A DNA stretch of 64,000 bases from Pseudopyrenochaeta lycopersici (Eukaryota > Ascomycota > Dothideomycetes > Pleosporales > Pseudopyrenochaetaceae), in NCBI GenBank assembly GCA_003313425.1, contig NHZP01000014.1:496001-560000 (forward strand). Reading direction: 5' to 3'. Positions within the stretch are counted from its first letter, which is position 1, and the number at the start of each line of letters is the position of its first letter. This document shows positions 43,514-55,916 of this stretch, piece after piece. Both the position numbers and the translations under genes were made by a program. The notes beneath the pieces were generated by a model, which was given only the letters and a program-made list of their open reading frames with translations, made no database searches and was not told the origin of the DNA.

Positions 43514-44577
43514 ATGTCAAAACTTATCACAGTCTTCGGCGCTACAGGCAACCAAGGTGGTTCTGTCATCCACCACCTCCTCGCCGACCCAGCGCTATCC
43601 CAGGAGTTCAAAATCCGCGGTGTCACACGCGATGTATCAAAGCCTGCAGCGCAAGCACTGACGAAGAAGGGCGTAGAGATGGTATCTGTACGTTCCACCA
43701 GAAAGAACATGATTGGAACATGAGAGATTCGTGACTAACATACAAATCTAGGCGGATCTCAACTCAAAAGACAGCATCACCGCTGCACTGAAAGACTCGC
43801 ACACTGTCTTTCTCGTCACCAATTACTGGGAGTCAGCGAGTAAAGAGATGGAAGTGACGCAGGGCAAAAACGTCGCAGATGTTGCTAAACAACTCGGTGT
43901 ACAGCATCTCATCTTCTCATCACTGCTACATGTCACGAACATGACAAATGGACGTCTTCCACACATTCCGCACTTTGACGGCAAGGCAGAAATCGAGCAG
44001 TACATCAGGGACAGCGGCGTGCCTTCGTCTTTCTACCTGCCAGGCTACTTCATGAGCAATCTCGAGCAGATGGTCAGGAAGGGCGAGGATGGAGTGTATA
44101 CGCTCGCACTTCCCGTGAGCGAGAATGCAAAGTTCCCGTTGCTTGATGCCAAAGAAGACACAGGTTCGTTCTCCACCTCCACTTTCCAGTCACTCCAGCG
44201 TCCATGCTGGTAAAATCTAGATCAGCGGCTAACTGTATACTTCGCCAGGCAAATTCGTCACAGCCATGATCGCCAACCACTCAACTGTGCAAGGTGCACG
44301 CATCTTGGGTGCGACTGATTACTACACGCCAAAGCAGATTCTCGACCAAGTTACCGAAATTTCTGGAAAGAAGACACAGTTCTTCCAGATTAGCAATGAA
44401 GCGTATAAGAGCTTCCTACCCGAGTTCATGGCGCAGGAGATGCTAGAGAACCACTTGTTCATCGAGGAGCTGGGGTACTACAACGGCGAGAGCTTGGAAG
44501 AGAGCCATAAGATTCTCAAGGTTAAGCTGACGAGCTGGAAGGATTTTGTGGCGAAGAGCAAAGCTTTCAACGCATAA
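43514..44577 (+). CDS. NmrA-like NAD(P)-binding protein
   Basis: Three exons: 43514-43687, 43752-44163 and 44249-44577, giving 304 residues. TVFGATGNQGGSVIHHLLA is the N-terminal Rossmann GxxGxxG motif. VFLVTNYWES, QHLIFSSLLHVTNMTNG, and PHFDGKAEIEQYIRDSGVPSSFYLPGYFM are typical of NmrA/HSCARG proteins, in which the SDR catalytic Tyr-Lys pair is replaced. Such proteins sense NAD(P) redox state or act as atypical reductases; NmrA itself controls nitrogen metabolite repression through the AreA GATA factor, but this short form is more like the many paralogues of unknown role. It is convergent with the downstream P450. Confidence 0.85.
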
Positions 44578-44662
44578 AAAAAGTTAGGAAGACGGTTGAT
44601 GCAGATTTAATATGTAGTATTTAGCTAGTAACGAGGGATATTTAATGTGCAAATACAAATAA

Positions 44663-46335
44663 TTAAGGACCTTTACGTGGCACAAACTCGATCCAACACG
44701 TATGCTCCTGCCAAGAGTCAATATCATCTTCAAATCTGTTAAACTAAAACTGACCTTCATCTCAGCGAATGTCTCATCGGTGAAGACTTCAAACCTCGAC
44801 GTAATACCCGGGGCGATTTGCTCGAAGCCAGGCTTGATAAGTGTGCTAAATTTTCGATAAATGGAAGGTACAAGCGCCATTTCCGCCATGGCGAGACTAC
44901 CAGATAATGTCAGGATCGGTGTCCTCGAGCGGCCATAGTGGGATAGAACTCACTGCATTCCGATACACATCCTCGCCCCACTTGAGAACGCCCACCACCA
45001 CTTCTTCATTTCCGCCAAGTCCTCTTCATTGTCTTTAATCAGCCAGCGCTCAGGGTCCCACTTTAAGGGCTCAGCAAAGACGTCTTCGTTCCTGTGCAGT
45101 GTGTAGGGATCCATGCTGCACACCGTCCCTCGTGGGATCTCAACACCATCGATCACTGTGTTTACAGGACTACTCCGCGGCTCGGAGGCAGATAGGGGCG
45201 CGAACAGCCTCAGCGTCTCCTTGATCACAGCATCAAGGTAGGGAAGACGATCTGCAACTTCAAGGTCTATGACGCCATTATCGAAGGCAGTTGCAGGGAT
45301 GGAGTGACATTCTTCGATGAGGCGCTCTTGGAAGTGGCTGTTCTGTGGCAAGGAGAGACACCAAATGAGGAACATGAGTGTATCGCTTGTTGTGTCTATG
45401 CCAGCGAGGAGGTGGTCGGCGCATTCACTTGCAATATCTAGTTCGTCTAGGGCGGCGGTCTCTTTGACTTTCCACAATCTTTCGATAATCGAACCAGATG
45501 CGTTTTCCTTGGCGGATGGAGAGGCGTCGCGGTAGGTATGCATTGCTTTGAATGCATGTGCTCGGATACCGGTATATGTTGCGGGTCTCTTCATTGGAAG
45601 GATTGGGTTGGCGATGCGTCCTAATAGACCAGTCCGGGTATATAGCCATGTAGTAAGAGAAGGAAGATGGACCGCAAACCAGGATAATCGGCGGCGCGCA
45701 GGATCCATGATATCGTTCAAGAGCGTTTGATGGACCTCGTCACCCCGAAGCGCCGTTGTAGCACCGAACTCCTTGCTACCGTACAAAAATGTCGTAATCA
45801 CATCAATAGCGTAATAATGCAATGCTGAAAAAATCTCCAGTCCTTCTTCCCTTCGCGTCCTCTCCACCAAGTCCAAGAAGTCGCGAATCTTGTCCTGCAC
45901 AATCTCCGCCGTGTGTCCCTTCAGCATCGACGACTTGGAATACGCATGCGCAATCAATCTCTTCCTCTTCGCATGGTCCGCAACACCTGCAAACGTGAAG
46001 AGGTTGCTTTTGCCATATGCATCGAACATGCGGTAGAAGGCGGTTCTTTCGAACCCGCTTCCTGCGCCATAGATTGAGCGCAGAGCGGATAGAGAGCTGA
46101 AATGTACTTCGTTGGGACCAATGCGTACAACCGGGCCGTGCTTGAGATGAAGGGCATGAATGCTGCGCGTACGTTGGCCTTTCCAGTCATCCCAGGCGAG
46201 ACGCCATTTGGTAAATGCGTAGAGTTTTGGCCCTGCTATGCGAGAGATTTTCTCAGAGGAGACGGCCAGGAAATACTGATGGAACAATACCGCAATGAAT
46301 GAGGCGAGTACGCCAATGGCAAGTGGGGAAGGCAT
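44663..46335 (-). CDS. Cytochrome P450 monooxygenase
   Basis: Three exons on the minus strand: 44954-46335, 44755-44896 and 44663-44707, giving 522 residues. The N-terminal membrane anchor (PSPLAIGVLASFIAVLFHQYF) places it in the ER. The oxygen-activation helix is LLAGIDTTSDTL, the ExxR motif is KETLRLF, the PERF-like segment is WDPERWL, and the haem loop is FSSGARMCIG, with intron 1 just after it (GM|H-LAMAEM). The short last exon ends EFVPRKGP. The type resembles the benzoate-para-hydroxylase and pisatin-demethylase-like fungal P450s; the substrate is unknown. The reductase partner is not in the window. The only neighbour suggestive of a pathway is the NmrA-like gene. Confidence 0.88.
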
Positions 46336-46720
46336 GATAAGGGCGGTGACCCAACACAACAATGAAGGCGTGAATACTCGGTTTCGTTGTTATGCTTGCG
46401 CTCCTGGTATCTCACCTCTTCACACGAAGGCAGACCCTTTTCTGTTTGTCCGGTATTTTTGTATTGCCAGACTGTTTAAATGGTGTTGGAGGTTGTGCAG
46501 ATATGCCAGGTTGGTAGGTGGGGTCCGGGAAGCTATTTCCTCTTTGGTAAAGCCACCATGGAGAGGAGCAATCATCTTAGCGTAACTAAAATAAACCCGA
46601 CCATAACGCGTCGTGGGTATCCAATAAAAGCCTCTGATATTGACATATTGACGAGTACAGGGCGTGGCTTTTTCAGCCATGCATGAAGGTCATCAAAGTC
46701 TTCCTTGACACGAATCGACT
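46336..46720. other. Intergenic region (P450 promoter / SNF2 gene 3' end)
   Basis: 385 bp holding the P450 upstream region and the end of the SNF2 gene. Nothing else seen. Confidence 0.45.
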
Positions 46721-49700
46721 TCAAAATCCGCTCATGATCTCCCTACGTCGCCCTCGATAGAATCTTTCAAGCATCTTCCTCCTCTCCTCCTGTGTCGAAC
46801 TTTCCACCAGTGTGGCAAATTCCACAGGGTCATCGTAACCCATACGCTCAGCCATACTGCAGAACTGCCTTCGCCGAATGCCTTCGTTGGGTCGATACCG
46901 ATAGTTGATCTTGAACTCGCCCGTTGTACCACTACCCACAAGTCGTACATCATCATTGTCTTCTTCTTCTTCAGAACTGAACTCAACATCATCATCCCTT
47001 GTATAAGAGGGTTGCTGAGACTGTGATTGTGATTGCGAACCCTGGAAGACGCGCTTAGTTGCAAGATCGATATCATTGCGCAACTCCATGGCTTGCTTGC
47101 CGAGGCGAGCTTCTATCTCGCTGCGACCGATAACCTCAGAGTTCTCGTGCGTGTATTGTACACCCGCTTTCGCAAGGATAGCATTAATTGGGTCAGGGCC
47201 TGTGCGCTTGGTGAACTTCTTCCTACCCCTGCTACACTTTGTGTCTGTGGTGGAAATTGATGTGAAGGATTCTGCAAGTTTCTTCATCTCGCCAAGGTTG
47301 ACGTCGTCATCGGTGATGCCGAGAGACTTATTCGAAAGGATATCATCATCTTCAGAGTCGATTTGCGACTCATCGAACTGGAAATCGTGTGCGTTGACGC
47401 CAGCTTTCGTCTCCGCGACATTGGTCTTGTGCATGATGTCACGGAGCAACACGCTATTCTCTTGGAAAGTGAAAAGATTCTCAAGACCGAACAATTCGCC
47501 TTTCTTGCTCGACTCATCCATGACGCCTTTGAAATAGCGGCGCTCTTCGGAAGCGTTGTAGCCGATATTAGCTTGTTGCTGCTTGTAAACTTGTCGCGCA
47601 TAGACGATTTCTTCAATCGTGCCACTCGACACCAACCTAAACACCTCAACGTCGCGTGTCTGGCCTATACGATAAGCTCGGTCTTGAGCCTGGAGATCAT
47701 ACGCTGGATTCCAATGCGGATCGACTACGACGACTTTATTCGCGGAAGTGATGTTCAAACCAACACCGCCAGCCCTCGTGCTGATGAGGAAAACAAACTG
47801 GTTCGGATCTGCATTGAAATCCGAAACAGCCTTGGAACGGTCGTCATACTTCATACTCCCATCAAGATATGAGAAATTGTACTTCGTGCCATCAATATCG
47901 AACAAACCCCTCAGAAGTCTTAGTAAGCGTACTGAGTGTGAGAATATGAGGACTTTATCGCCATTCGAGTGCCAAAAGTCGAGAAGTCGCCTCAAAACCT
48001 TCCACTTTCCACAAAACTCACGTTGTGACTGGTTCAGAATATTGTCGCGAATGCGGAAAAGGTCCTTGAACGTGTCCGGGCATGCAGTTTGCAGAGTCTG
48101 CATATCCTTTGCTTGCTTGTCCTTGTTATCGGTCGAGACGGGCACAATGAGCGCTAGGTGATTTGCCAGTTTTTGGAGAGTGATCATGCATGGAAACATG
48201 AAAGTTGCCCACTTTTCGCCTTCGCTAGGAACTTCGACAAAGCAGCACCAGCCCCTGGATTTACCTGATCCGCAGTCACATTCCTCTTTCGCGGTTCGAA
48301 TGAACTCACATCTGTCGCTCTCTAGAAAAGTTCTGTATGCGTCGGCTTGTGTCTCAGTGAGTTGACAGAAGACTACACGATCGCTCTTCTTTGGTAGCTG
48401 GTCGGCAATGAGCGTTTTCATTCGGCGAAGGAATACACTTGGCAGGATATTCTGTACAAGGTCTTGTGCCCTACTTCGAGATTCTGCAAGTTGAGCGTTG
48501 GTCGCATCATGAGCTTGCCCCAGCTTGAGCGGTAGGCTGATGTTTTGCTTCCACTCCTGAGCGGAGCCATATGCACCAGGACGTGCCCAATTGAGAAGAG
48601 CCCATAGCTCTTCGTACTTATTTTGGATAGCAGTTCCTGTCAATCCAATGCGACATAGCGCGTTGATTTTGTTCATCGCCTTGGTTATTTCTGCATTCTT
48701 GCTCTTGATCTGGTGGCACTCGTCGGCAATGACGCAATCCCAGTCAATGGTGTTGATCTCACTTTCGTGATTTCGGTATGTCGTGTACGTGGTGATCATG
48801 ATCTCTAGCATTCCTTTCGCAGCAGCTCCAAGAACACCCTTGCGATCTGCTGCGCTTGAACCGTGATATCTATAGACTTCCCACCAACCCCACTTTGACA
48901 GCTCATCTTCCCAGTTCTGCATCAGCGTACCAGGGCAGATGATGAGTATCCTCGGATACCACCGCTTGTCGCCGAAGCGCCGAATCTTGCGCATGCACTT
49001 CGCATCCCGCTTCGTCGCAGTCTTGCCAAACGCTGCTGTGAGAAATGAGATGACTTGAATGGTCTTGCCTAGACCCATGTCATCCCCTAATATGGCGCCA
49101 GTTTGCTTGACGAATCGCTCATGCAGGAACTTAACACCTTCGACTTGATAGTCACGGAGCCACTGTGCGATCGAGGCAGGTATGACCCCTCCAGACTCGC
49201 GAAGTTTGATACCCTTCTTTTCCTGCTGCGGTTTGATGGCTCTATCAAGCTTCGGCTTCTCCACCGTCTCCGAATCCGAGAAGTCAACGTCTTGGTAGCT
49301 GGGTGGGAAACGAAGGCCGGCTTCATGCAGCTTCTGTAAATCTTTCTGACGCGACGTGATGTACTCGGGAATCGGTTCATCTAGGTAAGTCGCAATAGCA
49401 TCTCTATCCTCGGCAACTGAGTCTGTGCTGAATCCTGTCACGCCATGGCCTGCCTTTTTCTTGGGCGGAGGTTTGCGCCCAACGATACTGGCGGCTGCCG
49501 CTGCTTTAGACTTTTTCTCTGCGCGGATTCTGTTGGTTTCGGCGGCGGCGCGCTTGCGCTTGAGAGTCTTGCGATCCTTCCAGGTGCGGTAAACAGCCCT
49601 AGTGTCTTCATCAGACCACTCAGATAGTAATTCTTTCTCTGCATCCTCGGATGCATCGTCATTATCAGAGCTGACGGCATTTCTGCTTAGTGATCTCGAG

Positions 49701-50004
49701 TGTCCTATAACCTCGACTTCATCATCTGTGATCTCCTCTCTCGCGGCCCGCTTGTCTTCTCCATCAGAATCCTGTGATTGAGTTTGCGTCTGAGTAACAA
49801 CTACAATATGTTAGTGCTGACTGTCGAATTGTCGTAGGAGAAAGCGGACTGACCGTCGATATACTGCGAGAGATCCAAGCCTTTCCGTGATGATTTAATG
49901 ATATCAAGACCGTCTTCGCCATCGCTGTCACTGTTTGCTTCGCTCTCGGCAAAGGCACGTAAGGCTCTACGGTGCTCCTTCTCCCTGTCTCTGCTGAAAG
50001 ACAT
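46721..50004 (-). CDS. SNF2-family ATPase, ERCC6L2-like
   Basis: Two exons on the minus strand, 49854-50004 and 46721-49800, giving 1076 residues. An acidic and basic disordered N-terminus leads into a full SNF2 motor: motif I GAILGDDMGLGKTIQVISF, motif II ADECHQIKS (DECH rather than DEAH), motif III LTGTAIQNKYEELW, motif V STRAGGVGLNITSA, motif VI QAQDRAYRIGQTRDVEV. The insert CDCGSGKSRGWCCF in lobe 2 could be metal binding. The C-terminal region has a QSQSQSQ run and acidic SSEEEEDNDD. Homologues of ERCC6L2 act in DNA end processing and transcription-coupled repair in the nucleus. The frame stays open upstream to ~50112 (VTTPSWLVESLVEVP) without an ATG, so the start may be in a missed exon; the ATG at 50004 is the first in frame. 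Confidence 0.85.
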
Positions 50005-50466
50005 GTCGGCAGAGATGTTGGACGCGACAAGAGTGGCGGGAACCTCAACGAGGCTCTCAACGAGCCACGACGGTGTGGTAACGCGACGTAGGCTCAAGCA
50101 TTCTCTGGAGGCATTTGCTCGTACTGACCAATACTAGTTAACTGATGCATCAAGCTCGCCCCTCATTGGAATGATCGTTGATCATAGAGTGAACAGTACG
50201 ACCGAACGCCAGCAAGCCAAAATCACGCTAACGCGCTGTCACGTGCGTAGCGGGGCTCCACTACAGCACAGTCCCCTGCAAAACCGAGCTCTGACCACCC
50301 AAAATATCGAGTTGAAGCTCCGACTTTCACGTCGCACATATCCACGCACCATTGATCGCTTGCCCGCCCTTTCCATATTTCAAAGCGCAGAATCCCCATA
50401 ATACAAATATTTTGAGCTTTCAAAAATCTTCCAATTGCCCTCCTGGGCTTACACCTTCACCACACA
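50005..50466. promoter_or_regulatory. Bidirectional promoter (SNF2 ATPase / RRP41)
   Basis: The two housekeeping genes are head to head, separated by at most 462 bp. Part of 50005-50112 may be N-terminal coding sequence of the SNF2 gene. No TATA box is evident, as usual for housekeeping promoters. Confidence 0.5.
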
Positions 50467-51219
50467 ATGCCGCTCGACACATCCACCTACTCGCTCGCGC
50501 TCCTGCGCCTCGACGGCCGCCGCTGGAACGAGCTGCGCCGGCTGCACGCGCAAATCTCGACGCAAGCCGCTGCAGACGGGTCGTCGTATCTGGAAATGGG
50601 CAACACCAAGATCCTCGTCTCCGTGACGGGCCCGTCCGAGGGGCGGCAATCCGGGGCGCGCGGCGCGGCCAACGGGCTGGCGAAGGTGGAGGTTGAGATT
50701 AACTTCGCGGGCTTCAGCGGGGTGGAGAGGCGGAAGAGGAAGAGCGATAAGCGGACGAGTGAGATGGAGCATTGTCTCAAGAGTGCGTTTGGGGGCGTCC
50801 TGTTACTGCATTTGTATCCGCATTCGACGATTACGCTGAATATTCATATTATCAGTCAGGATGGGAGTTTGCTTGCTGCCTGTATTAATGCGGCGACGCT
50901 TGCGCTTATCGACGCGGGGATTCCTATGACGGATTACCTTGTCGCTTGCACTGCTGCTTCCAGTGCGTCGTCTAGTGCAGCGGACAATGAGGCGGCGGAC
51001 GATCCGCTGCTGGACCTGAACAACCAGGAGGAATTAGAGCTGCCCTTCTTGACAGTGGGAACGCTGGGGGCGAGCGATGAGGTGGCTGTGTGCGTTTTGG
51101 AGAGTCGAGTGCGGATGGAACGATTGGAGGGGATGTTGGCGGTGGGGATTGAGGGGTGCAAGAGGGTCAAGGGGATTTTAGACGAGGTTGTCAAGGGATA
51201 CGGAAAGCGGTTTGGATGA
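50467..51219 (+). CDS. RRP41: Exosome complex subunit RRP41 (SKI6)
   Basis: A single exon of 250 residues. RLDGRRWNELRRLHAQIS is the classical start of the RNase PH fold in Rrp41/Ski6. SSYLEMGNTKILVSVTGPSEG, KVEVEINFAGFS and INIHIISQDGSLLAACINAATLALID-type segments (seen as LNIHIISQDG and ACINAATLALIDAGIPM) complete it. Rrp41 is one of six RNase PH-like subunits forming the exosome ring, which threads RNA to Rrp44/Dis3 and Rrp6 in nucleus and cytosol; in eukaryotes the ring itself is normally inactive. A Ser/Ala/Asp-rich insert (SSASSSAADNEAADDPLLD) near residue 165 is longer than in yeast. The gene is strongly GC-biased at its 5' end. Confidence 0.93.
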   Translation: MPLDTSTYSLALLRLDGRRWNELRRLHAQISTQAAADGSSYLEMGNTKILVSVTGPSEGRQSGARGAANGLAKVEVEINFAGFSGVERRKRKSDKRTSEMEHCLKSAFGGVLLLHLYPHSTITLNIHIISQDGSLLAACINAATLALIDAGIPMTDYLVACTAASSASSSAADNEAADDPLLDLNNQEELELPFLTVGTLGASDEVAVCVLESRVRMERLEGMLAVGIEGCKRVKGILDEVVKGYGKRFG

Positions 51220-51959
51220 AGAGAAAAGAATGATGTGAAAGAAGAACTCATTGACCCAGCTCTGGGCTGTCGACACATCACAAACACGCAAGAAAACTTG
51301 AGGCACTGGAATCGCGTCAACGCCTATCAGCGCACTACCAAGAGCAAATGCGCATGCCTATCGCTTCTACGTCGGAGGCAGCCAAGACACAATATGCATC
51401 TAGTCCCTTCCGAACCCAGCTTCAACATCTCAGAAGCTTAGAGAGGAACGCACCTCAACAACGTCACCTTAAGAAGCTGCGTTACAGGTGTGGACCGGAA
51501 TCTATTCATGATACAGGCTACGCCGAAAAGAAAGAAAAGGCTATCAAAAGCAGACACAGCTGGTATCTCAACAGTAACAATACCCCCCCTTTGGACAAAA
51601 TTCAAAAGATCTAAAATACCACTTGCGTCTTTATTCTTTTCCCAACCCCGTTTGTCGTCGTAAAATTTTAGCATTCTCGCATAGTTTTTGCGTGTGCAGA
51701 AAAGTTTCGTGTTCGCCCCCAGCCTCTATGTTTGGACAAACGAGAGAAAAGAAAGGAAGAAAGAAAGAAAGAAAGAAAGCGAGAGAAAAGGGGTACAAAA
51801 ACGCCATGTCACCTTGGTCCTTGGTCATGCATCTAGCGAAAATGAAATGTCCGAATGAACGAGCAAATCTTGGAAAAGTTGGGTCCCAGTGTCTTCGAAA
51901 TTTGTGATTGAGCATCATTTCCTCGGCTTCCTCCTTCCCTTCTTCCTTCCCTTCTCTTC
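51220..51959. other. Intergenic region between convergent genes, with microsatellite
   Basis: 3' regions of RRP41 and the F-box gene. It contains a GAAA-type microsatellite and a purine/pyrimidine-skewed tract up to 51960. No gene supported. Confidence 0.45.
51745..51780. repeat. (GAAA)n microsatellite
   Basis: Interrupted run of GAAA/GGAA tetranucleotides, the perfect core being four to five GAAA units at 51760-51779. Noncoding. Confidence 0.85.
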
Positions 51960-54926
51960 TTAGTCTTTCCGCCCCGCTCTCCATCGCCCATCTGCAACGG
52001 TTTCAAACACTACGTTTCTCCCTCTGTTCCTCACCATATCCACGCCCCCAGCGTCGAGCCATCTTGCCAGATTTTTGCACTGACTGACGTCGAAAAGTTC
52101 AAGATCGCGACAGCCTTCAACGACGGCTTCAACACCAGTGCCAGTGACCCTTACGCAGCCGCGAACGGAGAGGTGGCGTAGTTCGAGTAAATGCAGTGAT
52201 ATGCAACGCAGTGATGTGTCTGAGACGGCAGAGCCACAAAATGCCAGATTCAGGTGAGTAAGAGAGGGTAGGCCGAGGGCAAGGACCTCTGTTGCTGTAT
52301 CGGAAAGGGCGCAGCAAAAGGACTGTCACAATTATTAGCACCAAAATTTCCTCCTGAAGCCGTCCCTTCAGCGCAAACTTACCAAGTCCAACTCCTTCAA
52401 CCCCTTGGCAGCATTGGTAAGGTAAACAATCGCATTATCAGTCAAATACGTGCAATCCGCCAAACATAATTTTGTCAATCTCGGAAAAGGGTAAACGCTC
52501 CAGTGCTGGAAGCCCACGTCTGTAATGGTCGTGCATCTCGTTAGATCAATACTTTCAATTCTGTTCGCTGCGTGGACGGCAATGTGCGCCATGCTGCGGT
52601 CGGTGATATGTTTACAGTAGCTCAGGGTCAGACGGCGTAGTTGCGGGCACCCGACAACGGTGCCCGGTGGTAGAGGCTGTGGTACTGCTTGCTGCCCGTT
52701 TGTTCCGGCTTTGCCCTGTGGGCGGCGGCCGTTCATTTGCGCCTGGTGTTGGGCGTGCGCCAGTGCCATTTGGGGGGGAAGCTCAGGAACGACCCAGCCA
52801 ATAACACGGGCGAGCAGGTTATCGCCTACTTTCCTGCAATTGCTGAGATCGACCTCCTCTAGACCTTTCGCTTTCTGCACCATCTCGAGGACAGCAGGGC
52901 CAGTGATGTCCCACACACTCTTCATACGCCATACTTTGACGCCAGGAGCGCACGTCCTTGCAAGTTCCGCAAAGCCTTCATCTGTCACGTGGAAGCAGTT
53001 GCTGATATTGATATATTTGGGCCGGCCCCCGACGAATGGACAGATTATGTCTACAAGGGTTCGATCGGTCACTCTACGATTGTACTTTGTAAGGTCGAGG
53101 TCGTGGAGAATATCTGGAGACGTTGAGATGACCTTGTGCCAATGCCATGATATCTCTCGCAGTTTCATCAGCTCGTATACGTCCATGTACTGAAAGACCT
53201 GGACCAGGACGGGGTCTGAGAGTTTGCCTCGTCCATATCTGCTTGGTCTTCGAATCATGCGCGGCCGCTTGAAGTCGAGTGGAGCTTCTGGTGGAGTGGA
53301 TGAATGTTTCACCATCGGAAGCGGTGAAGGAGAGAGTGGCGAGGCGTTTGGTGAGGGTGATTTTGGAAACTCGCTTTTGGATGGACTTGAGGGGGACTCT
53401 GGCATTGAGCCTGGAGTGGGCGGGGCGAGGGAACCTCTCCGTGATCTTGATCGCACATTATCCAGATCAACGTTGAGGAATGGATCTGGGTCAAAAGGCT
53501 CCATCATGTTCTCGTCTCTTCGTGTGGGTGTCATGGGGCTTTCGATAGAATTAGGGGTGTCATTGAAAGTCACAGTTGGCACGCTCTTCTTGCGCCTCGG
53601 GGTCCTTGGCATTATATCTGCGATGGCCAGCTCATCGATCTTTGGGGTGCTATCGGCGTCAGTCATGCGCACATCATTGTCTTTTGCAGTCTGCAGGCGC
53701 TCCTTGGCCACGGACTCGACCTGCCTGCGCAGGTCTGGGGAGCACATTTCCCACAACTGGCTCAGCGTATCCCCGCTAATCATCAGACACTCGACAGACG
53801 ATACAGAGCGCACTGTCGCGGTGCGGCGCGGCGCCAGCGAAAGGCTCACGACCTCGCCAAAGTACTGTCCGGCCCGTAATCGAGCCTTGACTTGCTGGAA
53901 ATGATGTTCGCCCGCAGCGATCGATCTCCTCCTCCCCAGGATGGGCGATGTGTGACCATTCTGCTCGGGTGGGTTCATACTGATGACCTCAACCTCTCCC
54001 TTGACAATGAAGAATACATCACGTCCCTGGGTGCCTTGCTTGATGATATCAGTAAAAGGGTCGAAGGAGCGTGGTTGTGCACGCATGCCGATGAAGTGCA
54101 GGATGTCGTCAGGGAGCTCGGAGAAGAGTGGCAGTTCTTTGAGCAGAGGTCTCACATGGACACTGCCGCTTCCGAAGGCGCTATGGGCGATGGCCTCGGT
54201 GAGACCGGGGCTTGGGGACTTTCTCTTTTTGAAGGCATTCACCTCGCCGTCGCGCAGGGTGCCGCTTTCCGCCATGATGACATCGCCGTCGTCGCGGTCG
54301 CGCTTGCCGGTGATCTGGCGCAGGGGGATTGCAGGGCGCTTGCCGCCCAGCTCTTGCTTCTTGCGCTGCAGAATAGCAAGTCGCTCCTGGGCCTCGTGCA
54401 TGATGGCTCTTTCCACCTCGGAGAACTTGGGCAGCTCCTTCATGAGGTCCTCCTTGTTGAGGCGCACCACCAGCGAGCGCATGTTGGCTATGATGGTGGC
54501 GGTGCGGGGGATGTCCATGAGAATGCCGATTTCGCCAAAGAAAGCACCAGGCTTCAGCTCCGCATATGTGCTCTCCTGGTCTCGCGACGTCACGCGCACG
54601 GCTCCGCGGACCAGCCAGTACATGGCCTTGCCCGTCTCGCCCTCGGTCAGGATGGTGTCATGGGGCTGGTAGAGCTGGGGCTTGAGGTGCAGGCCGACAG
54701 CAGTCAGGAAGGAGTCGGGGGCAGCCTGGAAGAGCGGGAAGGAGCGCAGGCGGTCGAGCAGGTCGAGGGGGAGGCCCTGGATGGTGGAGGCGGCCAGCGG
54801 GGAGGGCCGTATGGGCCGGGCGGGATTGGAGTCGCTGTCGTAGGCGCGCACCATGGCAAAAGGATCAGGCACTGCTACGCCGCCGTGGGCGCGCACCGGG
54901 CCGCTGCCAGGCCTATATCTACGCAT
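51960..54926 (-). CDS. Protein with two cyclic-nucleotide-binding domains, F-box and leucine-rich repeats
   Basis: Two exons on the minus strand, 52383-54926 and 51960-52322, giving 968 residues from ATG 54926. Domain order: first cNMP-binding domain (about residues 58-185, with FFGEIGILMDIPRTATIIA), a basic linker, second cNMP-binding domain (about 250-400, FFIVKGEVEVI and YFGEVVSLSLAPRRTATVRS), a long Ser/Pro linker (SPSSPSKSEFPKSPSPNASP), F-box (LSDPVLVQVFQYMDVYELMKLREISWHWHKVI) and AMN1-type leucine-rich repeats reaching into exon 2. Each cNBD keeps the phosphate-binding-cassette layout FGE-x-x-R-T-A-T. The F-box should bind Skp1 of an SCF ubiquitin ligase while the LRRs select targets; cyclic-nucleotide control of that ligase is inference. 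Intron position is clear from LRR continuity (ELDL|SFCCAL). Confidence 0.9.
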
Positions 54927-55916
54927 GGTGGTGTTGGCGGGGAGCAACGCGTGTGGCCCAGCGTCCGGGCGTGAGAGGGGCAGCCGTCAGACAATTGCGG
55001 ACGGAGCTCGAGCGTGTGTGGGCAGGTGCGGTGCAGCAGCCGGGTCGTCCTCAGCTCATCGTGGTGCCCCGTCTATGCGTGTCGCAGCTCTCGGGTTTAT
55101 TTGTGTTGGACGTGGTGATGGGTTGCGCCAAAGAGTGGGACTGCACCAAAGCACAGGCGGGCCACCACCACAATGACTGAGCACTGCTGCAGCCCGGCAA
55201 GCCGATCCTCTCCAGACAATACCGCCCTCGGACGCCTGCACTGCGTGTTTCGCCGATTTATTTCTAGGGGCCCGACGCTATTCTTACTGCTACCCCGTCA
55301 CCAAAACGTCGCGCGCGGAGAGTTGATGGCCGGCCTGCGGGACAGCCCTTGAGGCGCCAGCAATTGTGGGTCGCTTTCCTTCCAAAAGCTTCGCGAAACC
55401 GCACAGGCCGCCTCTGCTTGTGTCCCCCCGACTCTAGCTCCCACGCCCTGCTCGCCCGCCACGCTGTACGCTCGCACCTGCACTGCTGGCCTCTCCTCTG
55501 CTGCAGCTGCCCCTGTCCATTTTCTACCAAAATTTCTCTCCGGAAAGCGCTGCAATTGACTCCCGTGTTATCGGCTATTATTGGGACACCAGCCCACTTG
55601 CGCACTGACCCTCCTTGCTTGCTTACCCCTGGCAGCCCCCTCCAACCGTTGCGTGGCCCCTTCGCCTCAGATCATGTCGCAAAGCCAGCCACTGAGGCAC
55701 GTCATTGAATCATGGCTCATCCGTTGCTATTCGGCTTAATCCTACAGAGCTCTCGTGCTGTCTAATGCTGCCCTTTGACGTCCTGTTGTCAAACCCCACA
55801 AAAAGGTGAAAAAAAAAGTCAAAAGTCAAAAGACACTGGTCGCATGAGTCGCAACCAAGGTCCCAAGAAATACCGCTTCATCAATAAGCCATTTCTGCCG
55901 TCATAAAATCCCTCGC
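54927..55916. other. GC-rich upstream region of the cNBD/F-box gene
   Basis: 990 bp between co-directional minus-strand genes; unusually GC-rich up to ~55640, producing stop-poor frames on both strands that look non-coding. Probably promoter and 5' leader. Confidence 0.45.

Noticed and set aside
53892..54974. 360-codon plus-strand frame opposite the cNBD/F-box gene
   Set aside because: Antisense shadow of a GC-rich true coding region; no domain of its own.
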